In this document: positions 15,331 through 23,982 of the stretch, piece after piece | Position numbering within the stretch: the stretch's first letter is position 1 | How the letters are laid out: each line of letters starts with the position of its first letter | Assembly: GCA_018712345.1 (NCBI GenBank) | Contig: DVHG01000025.1 | Location: 186,001-250,000 of the forward strand | Length of the DNA stretch: 64,000 bases | Source: Candidatus Onthovicinus excrementipullorum | GTDB lineage: Bacteria; Bacillota; Clostridia; Oscillospirales; Acutalibacteraceae | Reading direction: 5' to 3' | The notes under the pieces: model-generated | Seen by the model: the letters and a program-made list of their open reading frames with translations, nothing else | Databases searched by the model: none | What the model was told of the DNA's origin: nothing | Translations under genes and position numbers: made by a program

Positions 15331-17493
15331 TTAATTCCAGAATTCAAAGAGCATGGCAAATTTGTGATATGCGATCTCCTGATACGGGTTGGAGTTGAAG
15401 GAGTTCTCCCCCCTCGGCCACTGAGTCATCACACTGGCCATGTTGCCAAGGAAGCAGAGGATTGTACAGACGATCAGCGCGTTGCGCAGCAGGCGCTTAA
15501 TGCGTTCGTTTTTGATCCGTCCGTAAAAGTACAGGCAGACCGCAAGGGCGGCAAACAGCATCTGCCAGCCAAAGTCCACGTTGTACCGCATGGCGTGGCC
15601 GCTCTCCCACGTGGAGGCGATGATGATCACCGGGATTACGATGCACCCCACACCGCCGAGCAGAAGGGCACGCAGACGCTTTTCGCGGTCCAGCGTCCTG
15701 AGCGCACGCGGGGCGAATACGAGCGCGAACATCGGCAGCGCCCGCCAGAACAGGCCGAAGGTCATCGGATTCTGGGAGTATTCGAAATAATAGTAGCCTG
15801 TCACGCCGAACCACTCGTTAGAGCAGTTGATAAACGGGAAGGAGGAACTCAGCCCCGGCAGGCCAAACAGGAAGTTGTAGATACTGATCCACGCCAGCGA
15901 GGGGTGGAATTCAGCGCGCGTGAAGTCGTTAATTGTGAGCGAATACTGAATGCCAAAGTCGAACGGCGAACCGAAGCGCGCGTAGTTATAAGCCATCTGG
16001 AGCACCGCGAAGAAGGCATACGGCAGCAGCGATGCTGCCAGAAATTTGAGCACGTATTTCCCCTTTTTGGCCGGTGCATCCGCTGCCTTCAGGTACTGGC
16101 GCAGGGCGAAGAACAGGAAGATCAGCATCGCCACGGCGTATAGGCCAAAGGTTGGGCGCGAGAGCACAGCCAGCGAGACAAACACTGCGGAGAGCGCGAG
16201 CTTGTAGACTTTGAGTTTCTCCTGAGTGAAGAGGTTGGAGGACAGCATGAAGTACAGACCGATGGCAAAGAACATCAGCCCGGCAGTCTCCGCCGCCTCG
16301 TAGAATTTGGGTCGGAACATGCAGTACACCATACCGGAGGAGCACAGCAGCATGAACTGCCCGCAGACGGCTACACTCGCCGTCGTCTTCGGGAACCAGC
16401 GCTTGAGCACCTCATGCCAGCATAGGGAGAGGAAAACCGTCGCCAGCATGCAGAAGATCAGGATCGCGTTCATGCACGGCAGATAGGTGCCTGTGATCAG
16501 CCGGAACGGCAGGAAGAGCGTCAGGACCGGCGCGATCCCGTAATAAGAGTAATACTTTCCGTTATAGAGCAGATGATCCCAGCTATAGGAGATGCGCTCA
16601 CTGCTGCGTGCCCCCCAGTCATAGGGATTGTCCATCGCCAGCAGTTCTTCGCTCGGCTCGGTCAGCAGTGATACCTGCCCGTTCATGAAGGCGTCCGGCA
16701 GCTCTTTGGAGAGCTGGTCCAGAATTGCCTTGTCGCTGTAATAGAACGGGTCCCCCACATAGATGCCGTAGATGAACACGATCGTCCCCAGGAAAAAGGA
16801 GGCGGTGATCACATTGGCCCAGATGTGTTTGGTGTTCGTGCCGTCATAGTTCAATGCCATGCACGGCGCCTTTGCCACAAAGTAGATGGCCGCCGCGATT
16901 ATCAGGAGCAGCAGGATGCGTATCACGGAGAAGTGCATCGGCACCGTCTCGTTCAGGTCCAGTGACCGGATCACAATCTGATCTCCCCGGTCAATGTGCA
17001 GCGTATAGCGGATGGTGTTTACATCACCGGAGTAGGAGGTGATGGTGTAATAGCTGCGCTCCACTGTTTTCACCTGCGTGCCGACGTCTTTGTTGCGGTA
17101 GAGCCCCTCGCGCGTGGAGTCGGAGAAGAGGACGTCAAAGTCCATCGCGTTGACGGGGGCGTCGGCGTCAAGCTTGGCCGTGCGCACCGGGATGTCAATA
17201 TCCCGGAACTCAATGGAGGGGTTGTTTGCCGTGGCGGTAAAGGTGTCCTCGGTGCCCTCGTTGAGGGTCAGGTTAACGGTCCAGGAGTCAATGGCCGGGA
17301 TGCTCTTTTCCTGGTATTTGTCCCCGAGCGTCAGGTACGTCTTATAATTGAATACGAACAGCTCCAGTACGATCAGCACGGCCAGTGTGAGGATCAGGAA
17401 TTTCCCAAACCGCGCCAGAAAAGGGGAGCGGATCTTCAGCGGTGCTTTCCGCGCGTTCAGGCCCGGTGCCGGGTCCCTTCTCTTGTTTCTCAT
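15331..17493 (-). CDS. Large polytopic membrane protein, possible GT-C-type glycosyltransferase
   Basis: A 720-residue protein. A basic N-terminus leads to one membrane helix at about 30-48, then an extracytoplasmic beta-rich region (about 50-185), then about ten helices. Luminal motifs such as YSYYGIAPVLTLFLPFR, and a large external loop between the first helices, resemble GT-C fold transferases. No catalytic Asp pair is conclusive. It overlaps the stop of the upstream 71-residue gene by four bases (ATGA), so the two are translationally coupled. It ends at a strong terminator. A role in cell-surface polysaccharide or teichoic-acid modification is inferred only. Confidence 0.7.
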   Translation of the reverse strand: MRNKRRDPAPGLNARKAPLKIRSPFLARFGKFLILTLAVLIVLELFVFNYKTYLTLGDKYQEKSIPAIDSWTVNLTLNEGTEDTFTATANNPSIEFRDIDIPVRTAKLDADAPVNAMDFDVLFSDSTREGLYRNKDVGTQVKTVERSYYTITSYSGDVNTIRYTLHIDRGDQIVIRSLDLNETVPMHFSVIRILLLLIIAAAIYFVAKAPCMALNYDGTNTKHIWANVITASFFLGTIVFIYGIYVGDPFYYSDKAILDQLSKELPDAFMNGQVSLLTEPSEELLAMDNPYDWGARSSERISYSWDHLLYNGKYYSYYGIAPVLTLFLPFRLITGTYLPCMNAILIFCMLATVFLSLCWHEVLKRWFPKTTASVAVCGQFMLLCSSGMVYCMFRPKFYEAAETAGLMFFAIGLYFMLSSNLFTQEKLKVYKLALSAVFVSLAVLSRPTFGLYAVAMLIFLFFALRQYLKAADAPAKKGKYVLKFLAASLLPYAFFAVLQMAYNYARFGSPFDFGIQYSLTINDFTRAEFHPSLAWISIYNFLFGLPGLSSSFPFINCSNEWFGVTGYYYFEYSQNPMTFGLFWRALPMFALVFAPRALRTLDREKRLRALLLGGVGCIVIPVIIIASTWESGHAMRYNVDFGWQMLFAALAVCLYFYGRIKNERIKRLLRNALIVCTILCFLGNMASVMTQWPRGENSFNSNPYQEIAYHKFAMLFEFWN

Positions 17494-17705
17494 AGGGCAA
17501 AGTCCTCCGGATCAAACTGCGGCAGGACTGCCCGAGGCATCGGTTCCCGCTTGAGCGGATCATAGGTGAACCTGCGGCATCGGTGCTCCGGCGTCATGAT
17601 GCCGTGCTTTTCACACAGCACACTGTCCCCGGCCGGGGACAGACGCCCGTACAGGCAGTACTTGCACTGCGGCTCGATTTTTTTGTTGTACAGTTCCTTT
17701 TTCAT
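17490..17705 (-). CDS. Small four-cysteine (zinc-ribbon-like) protein
   Basis: A 71-residue protein with cysteines at 14, 17, 31 and 43. The CKYC pair followed by two spaced cysteines suggests one bound zinc. It has no membrane segment. The start has GAGGGA upstream. Its stop overlaps the start of the large membrane protein, so the pair forms an operon. I recognise no named function; small proteins of this type occur next to sporulation or surface genes in Clostridia, which is a general impression rather than evidence. Confidence 0.7.
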   Translation of the reverse strand: MKKELYNKKIEPQCKYCLYGRLSPAGDSVLCEKHGIMTPEHRCRRFTYDPLKREPMPRAVLPQFDPEDFAL

Positions 17706-17761
17706 CTGCTTCCCTCACTTGTAAATTGGTCCGTAAAGCGATGGATAACTTTAATATCATA

Positions 17762-18826
17762 TCATGTTTTGTGCCTGATATCAACCTCGTTTATGACGAT
17801 CAGCCCCATTATCAGCAGCGCCGCACAGGCCGGGACGCTCACACTGAGCCCCGCGTGATACAGGGGCTGAAAGCCGGCGGAGGTCTGTACATAGGCCGGG
17901 AACAGGCGGCAGAGCAGGGCGCAGATCCCCCCGCTGAGGGCGGAGGAGATCCCGCGGGAGAGCAGGAGCTCCCCTGCGGATACCCCGCACCGCCGGCAGC
18001 CCGGCATCAGCTGACAGAGGACGCAGATGCCGGAAAAGGAAAGCATCGCGGCGAGGGTCCAGAGCGGCACCTGTCTGGCGGCCGCCGCACAGCCGGAGGA
18101 GATCTCCAGGATGCACGTCAGGGCCAGGCGCGCGGTCTCCGGTACCGGGATCAGGCGGAGCAGATGCCCCACCGCGCTGAAGAGCAGAACCCAGGCGCAG
18201 ATGTTGACCATGGACTTTACCGCGGAGGAGACCGACCCTGTCATGGCGTCGGAGAGCAGGGGCGGTGCCTGCGTGGGCTCCGGCGCTGCCGACCCGCCGC
18301 CGGAGTGGCGCAGTATGTGGAGTGCGATACCCATCAGCAGCAGTGCGGCCGCGCCGGAGGCGTACAGCAGGACACCCGCGTGTGTGCTGCCGGTCATTCC
18401 GGCCCCTACGGCGGAGATCGTGAATGCCGGCCCGGCGTTGACACAAAACAGGGCCATCCTGCGCGCCTGCTCCGCAGTGATCTCCCCGCGCTCGCGTAGC
18501 TCCGCCGCCATGCCAACCCCCACCGGGTACCCGCCCAGCAGGCTCATCAGCACAGCTCCGGCGCAGTTCCCTGGTAGACCGAAGAGCGCTCGCATCACGG
18601 GGGAGAGCGGCCTGCCCATGGCCGCACAGGCGCCGGAACGCACCAGAAAGGTGGAGAGAAACAGGAATGGGAACAGGGACGGGATCAGCGTCTGTGCGCA
18701 GATCCGTATGCCGTCCGTGATTCCCTGCTCGGCCTCCTGGGTGTGCAGCAGCGCCGCCGCCATGCACAGCAGCGTCACGGCACCGGTGATCCACAGTCTG
18801 GCACGGCTCCACCGCCTGATCTCCAT
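17762..18826 (-). CDS. ylbJ: YlbJ-like sporulation integral membrane protein
   Basis: A 354-residue polytopic protein with a nucleoside-recognition (Gate) type repeat. Signature segments are TLIPSLFPFLFLS, LFGLPGNCAGA, LLGGYPVG and FCVNAGPAF. YlbJ is needed for spore cortex formation in Bacillus and is made in the mother cell. The ATG at 18826 is preferred because GAGGGGG lies 7 bases before it; the ATG at 18832 is too close. It is divergent from yqfC, another mother-cell gene. The assignment rests on family motifs and neighbours. Confidence 0.85.
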   Translation of the reverse strand: MEIRRWSRARLWITGAVTLLCMAAALLHTQEAEQGITDGIRICAQTLIPSLFPFLFLSTFLVRSGACAAMGRPLSPVMRALFGLPGNCAGAVLMSLLGGYPVGVGMAAELRERGEITAEQARRMALFCVNAGPAFTISAVGAGMTGSTHAGVLLYASGAAALLLMGIALHILRHSGGGSAAPEPTQAPPLLSDAMTGSVSSAVKSMVNICAWVLLFSAVGHLLRLIPVPETARLALTCILEISSGCAAAARQVPLWTLAAMLSFSGICVLCQLMPGCRRCGVSAGELLLSRGISSALSGGICALLCRLFPAYVQTSAGFQPLYHAGLSVSVPACAALLIMGLIVINEVDIRHKT

Positions 18827-18880
18827 GTTCATTCCCCCTCGCCGGGCCGATGCCCGTTCCCTATACTATATGGCGGGCAA

Positions 18881-18911
18881 GTCATTTTTATCTGCCTGAA
18901 TTCATAAAAAT
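18881..18911 (+). promoter_or_regulatory. Candidate sigma-E promoter of yqfCD
   Basis: GTCATTTTT (18881-18889), 13 bases, CATAAAAAT (18903-18911). This resembles the sigma-E pattern (TCATATT and CATACAAT), as expected for yqfC. Confidence 0.5.
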
Positions 18912-18938
18912 AGAGGGACAGATTTGGGGGTGTTCCGG

Positions 18939-19253
18939 ATGAGGCGGAAGGGCGTACTGCAAAAAAAACGGGAGCGGGCTGCCAAATCGGCGGCGGCACA
19001 GGTAATCCGTGAGAGCATTGATCTGCCGGATATCGCCCGGCAGAATACGGCGCATATTGAGCTCTCCGGCAACCGGGAGGCGATCGTGGACGGCTGCAAG
19101 GGGATCCTCCAGTATGATGACGGGGTGATCCGCCTGAACATTGGCAAGGGGTCCGTGACCTTCCGGGGATCCCAGCTGTGCATGAACAATATGAAGTATG
19201 AGCAGGCGGTCATTACGGGCATGATTGCCGGCGTGGAGTTTGAGGGAGACTGA
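18939..19253 (+). CDS. yqfC: Sporulation protein YqfC
   Basis: A 104-residue YqfC-family protein with motifs RESIDLPDIA, HIELSGNREAIVDGCKGILQ and VRLNIGKG-like IRLNIGKGSV. It has no signal or membrane helix. I start at ATG 18939 with GGGGG 8 bases upstream; an in-frame TTG at 18924 is possible but lies close to the predicted transcription start. It is directly followed by yqfD, the usual order in Firmicutes. It is a sigma-E regulon member in Bacillus; its biochemical role is unknown. Confidence 0.85.
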   Translation: MRRKGVLQKKRERAAKSAAAQVIRESIDLPDIARQNTAHIELSGNREAIVDGCKGILQYDDGVIRLNIGKGSVTFRGSQLCMNNMKYEQAVITGMIAGVEFEGD

Positions 19254-19272
19254 CGGCGGGGAGGCGATCCGG

Positions 19273-20460
19273 ATGATACTCGTGAGGATTTTCCGCTTTT
19301 TGCGCGGATATGTGGAGTTTGAGGTGTGGGGAGGCTTTGCAGAGCGGTTTTTAAACCTCTGCGGCCGGGCCGATATTGATCTGTGGGCGGTCCGTCGCGT
19401 TGGAGACCGCCTGATTGCGCGGATTGACGCCCGCGCCTACCGGCGGCTGCACCGGCCGGCGCACCGGTCGGGGATGCGTCTGCGTGCCCGGCTGCGGCGT
19501 GGCCTCCCGTTCCTGTGCATCCGGTATCGGCGGCGCGCGGGCGCAGTGGTGGGGTTCTGCGCCGCTGTGCTTCTGGTAGCGGGGATGACCCCTTTTATCT
19601 GGACCGTACAGGTGGAAGGCGCATCCCCGGGCACCGAGCAGGAGGTTCTGCAGGTATTTGAGGAGCTGGGTGTACACAGCGGCGCGCGGGCCGGCAGTGT
19701 GGATGTGGATTCCGTGGTTCTCAAGGCGTACGGCCTGCTGCCCGAGCTATCCTGGATGGCGTTGAACCTGCACGGGTGCAGTGCCGTGATTGAGGTGCGG
19801 GAGCGGGTTCCGGTACCGGAGATCAGCGATGATGAGACCCCCTGCAACGTGGTGGCGGAGCGGGACGGGCAGGTCATCCGCATCCAGCCGTATGCGGGAT
19901 CGGTACAGGCGGACGCCGGGTCGGCCGTCGTCAGGGGCGATCTGCTCATCAGCGGCGCGGTGGAGCGCAAGGATGGCGGTGTGACATTCGTCCATGCGCA
20001 GGGGGACGCATATGCGCGCACCAAGCGGACGATCGAGGTCTCCGTCCCCTGCCGGGCGGAGGGGAATGTGCAGGAAAAAATTGGCAGCAGCTTCCGGCTT
20101 GGTGCGTTCTTTTTGGATATCCCGTTCGGCAAAGCCAGTGAAGGTGAGGGGGTGTTCGCGCGGGTGGAACGGCGTCAGCTGGAACTCGGTGGTGTCCAGC
20201 TGCCTGTCTTTTGGGAGCGTACAACTTACTATCAGACCTGCCCGGCCGATTTCACCTACACGGAGGAGGAGGCGTTCATGGTAGCGGTAGCCCGTTTTTC
20301 GGAGGCGTACGAACAGCTTGAGCAGGAGGCGACCGTCATTGGCGGCACCCCGCAGGTGGAGCGTAATGCGGAAGGATGCCGCATTACGGCGGTTTTTGAC
20401 TGTGAGGAAAATATTGCCTCCCAGATGCCAATTGATATGGAATTCGGAACGCAGCCGTAA
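19273..20460 (+). CDS. yqfD: Sporulation protein YqfD
   Basis: A 395-residue YqfD-family protein. A cytoplasmic N-terminal domain of about 85 residues (RGYVEFEVWGGFAERFLNLC) is followed by one membrane helix (about 85-105) and an extracytoplasmic C-terminal region with motifs ELSWMALNLHG and RTKRTIEVSVPC. The ATG at 19273 has GGCGGGGAGG 8 bases upstream; a longer frame from 19225 would overlap yqfC. It follows yqfC by 19 bases and is cotranscribed. It is related to SpoIV-type stage IV sporulation proteins; the function is unproven. Confidence 0.87.
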   Translation: MILVRIFRFLRGYVEFEVWGGFAERFLNLCGRADIDLWAVRRVGDRLIARIDARAYRRLHRPAHRSGMRLRARLRRGLPFLCIRYRRRAGAVVGFCAAVLLVAGMTPFIWTVQVEGASPGTEQEVLQVFEELGVHSGARAGSVDVDSVVLKAYGLLPELSWMALNLHGCSAVIEVRERVPVPEISDDETPCNVVAERDGQVIRIQPYAGSVQADAGSAVVRGDLLISGAVERKDGGVTFVHAQGDAYARTKRTIEVSVPCRAEGNVQEKIGSSFRLGAFFLDIPFGKASEGEGVFARVERRQLELGGVQLPVFWERTTYYQTCPADFTYTEEEAFMVAVARFSEAYEQLEQEATVIGGTPQVERNAEGCRITAVFDCEENIASQMPIDMEFGTQP

Positions 20461-20553
20461 ATGATCTCACAATTGTGCACAAACGGGCAGCGAATTTTAA
20501 AGTGAATTTTGGAGGGGTATACGCGCTTTTTTCATGATTTTTTTAAAAAATTA

Positions 20554-20562
20554 TGTTATAAT
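20554..20562 (+). promoter_or_regulatory. Extended -10 promoter of the phoH operon
   Basis: TGTTATAAT gives a TG-N-TATAAT extended -10. No good -35 is seen at 17 bases. Confidence 0.55.
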
Positions 20563-20610
20563 GTAACAAAATAATAAGGTTTTATCCTATCAATGAAAAG
20601 CGGGGATCCC

Positions 20611-21579
20611 ATGTACGAACAGATCATCAATATCGAGCGTATGGAGCAGGCGGTGAGCCTGTTCGGCAGCTTTGATGAGAATGTAAAAATGATTGAGGAC
20701 GAGTATCATGTCCACGTTGTCAGCCGCGGTTCCCAGCTCAAGATCACCGGGGAGCCGGATGATGTCTCCCGCGCCGCCCGGGCCATTGGCGGCCTGCTGT
20801 CCCTGATCAACCGCGGGGAGACGCTCAGTGAGCAGAATGTGCGCTATGTGATCTCTCTCGTCGCCGAGGGGAGCGAGGACAAGCTCTCCGAGATGGCGGA
20901 CGACTGCATCTGCATCAGCGCGCGCGGCAAGCCCATCAAGCCAAAGACGCTCGGGCAGAAAAAGTATATTGAATCCATCCGCGGCAATACGATCGTCTTT
21001 GGGATCGGCCCGGCGGGCACGGGTAAGACGTACCTGGCTGTGGCCATGGCCGTCAAGGCCTTCCGTGCCAAGGAGGTCAACCGGATCATCCTTACGCGTC
21101 CGGCGGTGGAGGCGGGTGAAAAGCTCGGCTTCCTGCCCGGGGATCTTCAGCAGAAGATCGATCCGTATCTCCGCCCGCTGTATGACGCGCTGTTTGATAT
21201 GCTCGGCGCGGAGAGCTTTGAAAAATACCAGTCCCGCGGGGATATTGAGGTCGCCCCGCTGGCCTATATGCGCGGCCGCACGCTGGATGACAGCTTTATC
21301 ATTCTGGACGAGGCGCAGAATACCACGCCCGAGCAGATGAAGATGTTCCTCACGCGGCTTGGCTTCAATTCCAAGATCGTCGTCACCGGAGATGTCACCC
21401 AGATTGACCTGCCCGACGGCAAGCGCTCCGGTCTTGTTCAGGCGGCCAAGATTTTAAAAAATGTCCCGGATATCGAGATCAGCCGGTTCTCGGAAAAGGA
21501 TGTCGTCCGTCACCGGCTTGTTCAGGATATAATTAAAGCTTATGATAAATACGAGGAGGTCAGGAAACATGCCAGATAA
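20611..21579 (+). CDS. phoH: PhoH family ATPase
   Basis: A 322-residue PhoH-type P-loop protein. An N-terminal KH-like or RNA-binding segment (HVVSRGSQLKITGEPDDV) precedes the ATPase domain. Walker A is GPAGTGKT from about residue 133 and Walker B is FIILDEAQN. I use ATG 20611, whose product begins MYEQIINIERME like relatives; ATG 20593 in the same frame has a poorer site. It overlaps ybeY by 11 bases. PhoH and YbeY are linked in RNA metabolism and ribosome quality control across bacteria; the role of PhoH is inferred from that context. Confidence 0.92.
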   Translation: MYEQIINIERMEQAVSLFGSFDENVKMIEDEYHVHVVSRGSQLKITGEPDDVSRAARAIGGLLSLINRGETLSEQNVRYVISLVAEGSEDKLSEMADDCICISARGKPIKPKTLGQKKYIESIRGNTIVFGIGPAGTGKTYLAVAMAVKAFRAKEVNRIILTRPAVEAGEKLGFLPGDLQQKIDPYLRPLYDALFDMLGAESFEKYQSRGDIEVAPLAYMRGRTLDDSFIILDEAQNTTPEQMKMFLTRLGFNSKIVVTGDVTQIDLPDGKRSGLVQAAKILKNVPDIEISRFSEKDVVRHRLVQDIIKAYDKYEEVRKHAR

Positions 21580-22072
21580 GGTAAAGGTGATTATCACCAA
21601 CGAACAGAAGGAGGTCAAGATCCCCACGGGGATGCGTATGCTTGTAAGGCGCTGCTGCACAGCGGTACTGACACTCGAAAACTTTGAGGGGTCCGCGGAG
21701 GTGGATGTGCGCTTTGTCAATGATGCGGAGATTCACCGCCTCAACCGTGAGTTCCGCAATGTGGATAAGAGCACGGACGTGCTCTCCTTCCCTCTCGGTG
21801 AGAACGGCGTCTATGACACCAACCCGGAGACGGGCGCCAAGATGCTGGGGGATATTGTCATTTCCATGGAGCACGCGCAGGAGCAGGCCAAGCGCTACTG
21901 CCATTCCCTCCAGCGGGAGGTCGGCTTCCTGACGGTACACTCCATGCTCCATCTGCTCGGGTACGATCACGTAAACGAGGGGATTGAGACCGTGCGCATG
22001 CGCGAAAAGGAGGAGACCGTCCTCACACAGCTCGGCCTCAAGCGCGACAGCAGCTATTACATGGGGGACTGA
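21569..22072 (+). CDS. ybeY: Endoribonuclease YbeY
   Basis: A 167-residue single-domain zinc metalloprotein. The motif HSMLHLLGYDH provides zinc ligands H124, H128 and H134. VDVRFVNDAEIHRLNREFR and STDVLSFPL are family signatures. The ATG at 21569 has GAGGAGG upstream, within the end of phoH, so the two are translationally coupled. The enzyme takes part in 16S rRNA 3'-end maturation and ribosome quality control. The length is normal. Confidence 0.95.
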   Translation: MPDKVKVIITNEQKEVKIPTGMRMLVRRCCTAVLTLENFEGSAEVDVRFVNDAEIHRLNREFRNVDKSTDVLSFPLGENGVYDTNPETGAKMLGDIVISMEHAQEQAKRYCHSLQREVGFLTVHSMLHLLGYDHVNEGIETVRMREKEETVLTQLGLKRDSSYYMGD

Positions 22073-22096
22073 TCCCCAATCTGAAGGAGAATCGCC

Positions 22097-22990
22097 ATGC
22101 CGGAGACTAAATCCGCTTTCATCGCAATCGTCGGCCGCCCGAATGTGGGCAAGTCCTCTATTCTCAACCGCCTCCTGGGGCAGAAGGTGGCCATTGTCTC
22201 CTCCAAGCCGCAGACCACGCGCACCCGCATTATGGGCGTGCTCACACGCGGGGATACCCAGCTCGTGTTCACGGATACGCCGGGCTTTCACCGCCCGGGG
22301 AACAAGCTCGGGGAAAAGATGGTCAAGGCCGTGGGGGACAGCATCGCCGACGTGGATGCGTGTATGCTCGTGACCGAGCCGGAGGAGGGGATCCGCCCGG
22401 CCGAGCGCGAGCTGGTGGACAAGTTCCGGGCATCAAAGCTTCCGGTGCTGCTTGTCATTAATAAAATTGACACACTCCACCAGAAGGAGCCGCTCATCCG
22501 CCGCATGGCCGAATGGGCGCAGGTCTATGATTTTGATGCCGTGCTCCCCGTCAGCGCGCAGACAGGCGAGGGGCTTGATGCGCTTGAAAAAGAGCTGATG
22601 GGCCTTGCACGGGAGAGCATCTGGTTTTTCCCGGACGACACGCTCACGGATCAGCCGGAGCGTGTGCTGGCCGCGGAGATGATCCGGGAGAAGGCGCTGC
22701 GCCTGCTTCAGAAGGAGGTCCCGCACGGCATCGCGGTCGAAATTGAAAAGATGCGCGAGCGCGAGGGCGGCGATATTACAGATGTGGAGGCCGTCATCTA
22801 CTGCGAAAAGGAGTCCCACAAGGGGATCATCATCGGAAAGGGCGGCGAGATGCTCAAGCGCATTTCTACCTATGCCCGGCAGGATATGGAGCGCTTCTTC
22901 GGCTGCCGGATCAATTTGAAATGCTGGGTCAAGGTGAAGGAGGGCTGGCGCAATCGCGAGGGCCTGATCCACAACTTTGGCCTTGATTGA
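22097..22990 (+). CDS. era: GTPase Era
   Basis: A 297-residue GTPase with P-loop GRPNVGKS (13-20), switch DTPGFH, NKID specificity motif and a C-terminal KH domain (IIIGKGGEMLK). It binds the 3' end of 16S rRNA and helps 30S assembly. The start has AAGGAG upstream and lies 24 bases after ybeY. Length and domain order are standard. Confidence 0.97.
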   Translation: MPETKSAFIAIVGRPNVGKSSILNRLLGQKVAIVSSKPQTTRTRIMGVLTRGDTQLVFTDTPGFHRPGNKLGEKMVKAVGDSIADVDACMLVTEPEEGIRPAERELVDKFRASKLPVLLVINKIDTLHQKEPLIRRMAEWAQVYDFDAVLPVSAQTGEGLDALEKELMGLARESIWFFPDDTLTDQPERVLAAEMIREKALRLLQKEVPHGIAVEIEKMREREGGDITDVEAVIYCEKESHKGIIIGKGGEMLKRISTYARQDMERFFGCRINLKCWVKVKEGWRNREGLIHNFGLD

Positions 22991-23117
22991 CCGATTGCAC
23001 ATTTTTCTGCTCTTGATTTTGGACAAAAGGGCACAAGCAAACTTTCCCACTGATAGCGGCAAGCCATTGGGGCAGATTAGATAACAGCGTCACCCATCAC
23101 GGATTGGAGGCTGTTAT

Positions 23118-23279
23118 ATGGAAAGAGAAGCCGATTACTGGGAGATCTTTACACATACGGGGCGTGTGGAGGATTATCTGACCTACCGCAGGCAGGCCCG
23201 CGCCGCCGGGAAGGGAGGAGCGCATGCGCCGGACCACAGACGGACTGATCATCCGGGAACAGGCGGTCGGGGAACGTGA
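23118..23279 (+). CDS. yqzL: YqzL-like small protein between era and recO
   Basis: A 53-residue frame starting MEREADYWEIFTHTGRVEDY, with GGATTGGAGG upstream. The W-x-x-F-x-x-T-G-x-x-x-x-Y core matches YqzL, which sits between era and recO in Bacillus. The last 20 residues or so (rich in Gly, His and Arg) run into recO, overlapping its start by 56 bases, and look like a read-on extension rather than a conserved domain. The function is unknown. Confidence 0.7.
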   Translation: MEREADYWEIFTHTGRVEDYLTYRRQARAAGKGGAHAPDHRRTDHPGTGGRGT

Positions 23280-23964
23280 CCGCCTGGTGACCGTGCTTAC
23301 GCGGGATATGGGCGTGATCCGCGCCTTTGTCCGCGGGGCAAAAAACATCAAGAGCCGCATGGCCTCCTCCACAGGTCTGCTCTGCTATTCCAGACTGTCT
23401 ATCTATGAAGGCAAGGATAAGTACATAATTGAGGACGCCGTCCCGATTGAGGTGTTCTTCCAGCTGCGCGAGGACATTGTCCGGCTCTCACTCGCGCAGT
23501 ATTTTTTAGAGCTCGACTACGAGCTTGCCCCCAAGGAGGAGCGGGCGGAGGACTGCCTACGCCTGACGCTCAATTCCCTGCATGTGCTCGCACACGGGAA
23601 GCTCGAGCCGGAGGCGGTCAAGGCGGTCATGGAGCTGCGCCTGCTCTCCTACGCCGGATATATGCCCAGCGTAGTGGCCTGCCGCCGGTGCGGGGAGTAC
23701 CTGACGGACCGGATGTATTTTCTCCCGCTGGACGGGCAGCTCTTCTGCATGCGGTGTCCGCACCCCGAGGGATGCGTGAAACTGTCAGCCGGCGCCGTGC
23801 AGGCGATGCGCCACATCGTCCTGTCTGATCCGGGGCGGCTTTTTTCCTTCCGAATTTCGGAATCCGCCCGCCGGGAGCTCGCTCAGGCCAGCGAGCAGTA
23901 TCTGCTTGCGCAGACGCGGCGGCGTTACCGGACACTCGATTTTTACCATTCCATCACCATATAG
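23224..23964 (+). CDS. recO: DNA repair protein RecO
   Basis: A 246-residue RecO. The N-terminal OB-fold (TDGLIIREQAVGERDRLVTV) is followed by a helical region and a four-cysteine zinc site (CRRCGEYL and FCMRCP). It loads RecA at gaps together with RecR. The ATG has GGGAGGAG upstream and overlaps the end of yqzL. It is the next gene after era/yqzL, as in other Firmicutes. Confidence 0.95.
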   Translation: MRRTTDGLIIREQAVGERDRLVTVLTRDMGVIRAFVRGAKNIKSRMASSTGLLCYSRLSIYEGKDKYIIEDAVPIEVFFQLREDIVRLSLAQYFLELDYELAPKEERAEDCLRLTLNSLHVLAHGKLEPEAVKAVMELRLLSYAGYMPSVVACRRCGEYLTDRMYFLPLDGQLFCMRCPHPEGCVKLSAGAVQAMRHIVLSDPGRLFSFRISESARRELAQASEQYLLAQTRRRYRTLDFYHSITI

Positions 23965-23982
23965 AGACCAACGGAGACCATT

